A DNA stretch of 64,000 nucleotides, taken from contig NZ_JABSQR010000007.1 in the NCBI RefSeq assembly GCF_013215705.1, positions 186,001-250,000 of the forward strand, given 5' to 3'. Both the position numbers and the translations under genes were made by a program. The notes under the pieces are model-generated. The model saw nothing but the letters and a program-made list of their open reading frames with translations, was not told the origin of the DNA and did not search any database. Positions 62,425 to 64,000 of the stretch are shown one piece after another; within the stretch, counting starts at the first letter, position 1, and the number at the start of each line of letters is the position of its first letter. The stretch comes from Moritella sp. (GTDB lineage Bacteria > Pseudomonadota > Gammaproteobacteria > Enterobacterales > Moritellaceae).

Positions 62425-64000
62425 TTATTGTTCCGCTTTAGTTAATTTGTCTAAGGTAAGTAAAAAACTATATTCTCTCGCTTGGTTAGCAAGTGATTGC
62501 CTTCTATCACTTGCATGTCCCGCTTTAAAATTGGTATGGAGTAGATAGGGTCCTGAGCTTTGACTCATTTGTGATAACTTGGCGATGTACTTAGCCCCCT
62601 CCCAATAGGGTACGCGGCGATCTTGTAAACCAACCCTCGCTAATACTGGTGGATAGCCTTGCGCTTTTAGGTTTCGTATCGGATCATAAGTACGCATGAC
62701 AGATAATTGACTGGCTGAATTCGGGTTTCCCCACTCATCATATTGTTGTGCCGTAAGGGGTAAACTGGTATCTGACATACTTGCAACGACATCGACGAAA
62801 GGTACTTGCAATACAGCGCCAGAAAATAACTCTGGGCGTTGATTTAGTGATGCGGCAATTAAGGTACCACCCGCACTCCCCCCGATAGCAAAGATCGGGT
62901 GCTGACCATTTTTATAGCCTTTCATTGACTCAGCAACCTGAGTGAAGTCTGATATAGAGACGACTTTATTTATGCCCGCACCGGCCTTATGCCACGCTTC
63001 ACCTTTATAGCCACCACCACGAACATGAGCGATAGCGTAAACGATCCCACGATCCATTAAGCTCGTTATTTGCGGCATAAAATAAGGCTTCATCGTCACG
63101 CCGTAAGCACCATAACCATAAAGGAATATGGCTGATTCTGCGTTAAACTTATCTTTGCGGTAGGCAAGCGTCACAGGAATATTTTCATTACCTGATTGAA
63201 TATTAATTTGTTCTGTATGGTATAAAACCGGGTCAAAAGTCGGGTAATTATCCTGAGATAACAATGTACGCTGTAATGTTTTGGTATTTAAAATGTCCCA
63301 CTTAGGTGGTGTAACCATAGACATGGTACGGATATGTAACTTATTACTGTTGTAATCGCCAGCGCGGCTTAACCATTCAACTTTGCCTTTAGTGCCGAGA
63401 TCGGTACTGAAGCGAACTAGCCCACTTTTTGATAACACATTAATTTTTTTAACTTGCCCAGTTTGTGTTATGACGACAGGACCTGCGCTAAACAAATAAA
63501 AATTATTTATCTGAACGCCGGATTTCGGTTGATAGAAAATAGTCCATTGTGATGGTTCGCTTAATGAACTACGATAAAGTTTAAATTCACCGTCAAGGTT
63601 ACTATTTAAATACAGCGTCTCTTCATCCACATCTGCGTAGTATTCAACATCAGCTTTACGTGGACGTATTGGCGCACTCAAGTTACCTGACTTTAATGAT
63701 AAAAGTCTTTGCTCACTACTCGACTCATTATTTGATTGAACCAACGCATAATCTTTATTTGCACTCGGATAAAAAGACAGCAACCAGTCCTTAGAGGTTT
63801 CTTCTAATAGAAACTCTGACGGTGTAGCGTTAGCGACATAAAATCGTTGGAGTGTATTCGGTCTTTGTGTTTGGTCTTCTAATCCAATTAAATAGAGCGT
63901 CTTACTATCTTGACCCCAAATGATATTAGCGGCATAGCCTTTCGCAATGACAATTTCTTTCTGAGTGGATAAATCGATTACTGTGATCGTATATTGCTCT
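62425..64000 (-). CDS. S9 prolyl oligopeptidase family, N-terminus beyond the window
   Basis: The frame stays open from the window end (64000) to the stop at 62425, giving about 525 residues of a larger protein; an apparent TTG at 63783 is internal. The beta-propeller part is followed by a catalytic alpha/beta-hydrolase domain with GGSAGGTLIA (Ser nucleophile), RVGLQDRRVPYWEG (Asp) and NFKAGHASDRR (His). It cleaves short peptides after proline or basic residues. It lies directly before the TonB receptor gene (no gap), so it probably heads or belongs to the peptide-using operon. Confidence 0.9.
   Translation of the reverse strand, partial: EQYTITVIDLSTQKEIVIAKGYAANIIWGQDSKTLYLIGLEDQTQRPNTLQRFYVANATPSEFLLEETSKDWLLSFYPSANKDYALVQSNNESSSEQRLLSLKSGNLSAPIRPRKADVEYYADVDEETLYLNSNLDGEFKLYRSSLSEPSQWTIFYQPKSGVQINNFYLFSAGPVVITQTGQVKKINVLSKSGLVRFSTDLGTKGKVEWLSRAGDYNSNKLHIRTMSMVTPPKWDILNTKTLQRTLLSQDNYPTFDPVLYHTEQINIQSGNENIPVTLAYRKDKFNAESAIFLYGYGAYGVTMKPYFMPQITSLMDRGIVYAIAHVRGGGYKGEAWHKAGAGINKVVSISDFTQVAESMKGYKNGQHPIFAIGGSAGGTLIAASLNQRPELFSGAVLQVPFVDVVASMSDTSLPLTAQQYDEWGNPNSASQLSVMRTYDPIRNLKAQGYPPVLARVGLQDRRVPYWEGAKYIAKLSQMSQSSGPYLLHTNFKAGHASDRRQSLANQAREYSFLLTLDKLTKAEQ

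Noticed and set aside
1-64000. Insertion sequence or prophage explaining the GST/RND duplication
   Set aside because: No transposase, terminal inverted repeats or phage genes were seen at either copy.

Overview
The window looks like chromosomal DNA of a marine gammaproteobacterium. It is moderately AT-rich and carries a complete-looking type VI secretion (T6SS) locus, a chitin-active LPMO of the GbpA type and a TonB receptor/protease operon. The protein flavour suggests Moritella or a close relative. That is an impression from the proteins, not a search result.

Layout. 1-3 kb: end of an exported or membrane protein, a membrane protein, a small YdcH-like protein, a glutathione S-transferase (GST), and a scrambled remnant of an RND efflux pump. 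3.2-31.7 kb: the T6SS. vgrG, a DUF6931-like protein and PAAR read rightwards. A long leftward operon runs tssA, hcp, tssB, tssC, a second tssC-like gene, tssE, tssF, tssG, clpV, an unknown gene, a four-gene accessory module (ATP-grasp ligase, sensor-MFS protein, two orphan solute-binding proteins), then FHA protein, tssJ, tssK, tssL, tssM and a Ser/Thr kinase. 32.3-34.1 kb: a divergent 595-residue protein, a candidate effector. 34.4-36.4 kb: an RstA/RstB-like two-component system. 36.8-41.3 kb: a decayed GST copy facing an intact RND pump and its adaptor. 41.5-49.2 kb: an Ntn amidase with a LysR regulator, small decayed genes, and a signalling operon (XRE regulator, REC-EAL, Hpt, hybrid kinase) divergent from the LPMO. 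51-55.7 kb: a eukaryotic-type glutathione synthetase with an ArsR regulator, a DUF535 gene broken by an amber codon, a DUF2237 gene and a hydrolase. 55.9-64 kb: a leftward operon of S9 peptidase, TonB receptor, GlyGly-CTERM metalloprotease and two DUF1566 proteins.

Four observations stand out. (1) tssB is out of frame because of a (CAAAGGG)3 tandem repeat. One or four copies would restore the frame, so the T6SS sheath gene is either slippage-switchable or broken. (2) Period-10 direct repeats of TTACA, like an RstA box, lie upstream of vgrG, the tssA operon, the 595-residue gene and the rstA-like gene itself. This suggests one regulon that includes the candidate effector. (3) Two GST/RND convergent pairs show reciprocal decay: copy A keeps GST and has lost RND, copy B keeps RND and has lost GST. 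(4) TTTC-N10-GAAA dyads lie before both the glutathione synthetase gene and the arsR-type gene, suggesting ArsR control of glutathione synthesis.

I saw no rRNA, tRNA, CRISPR array, insertion sequence or prophage.
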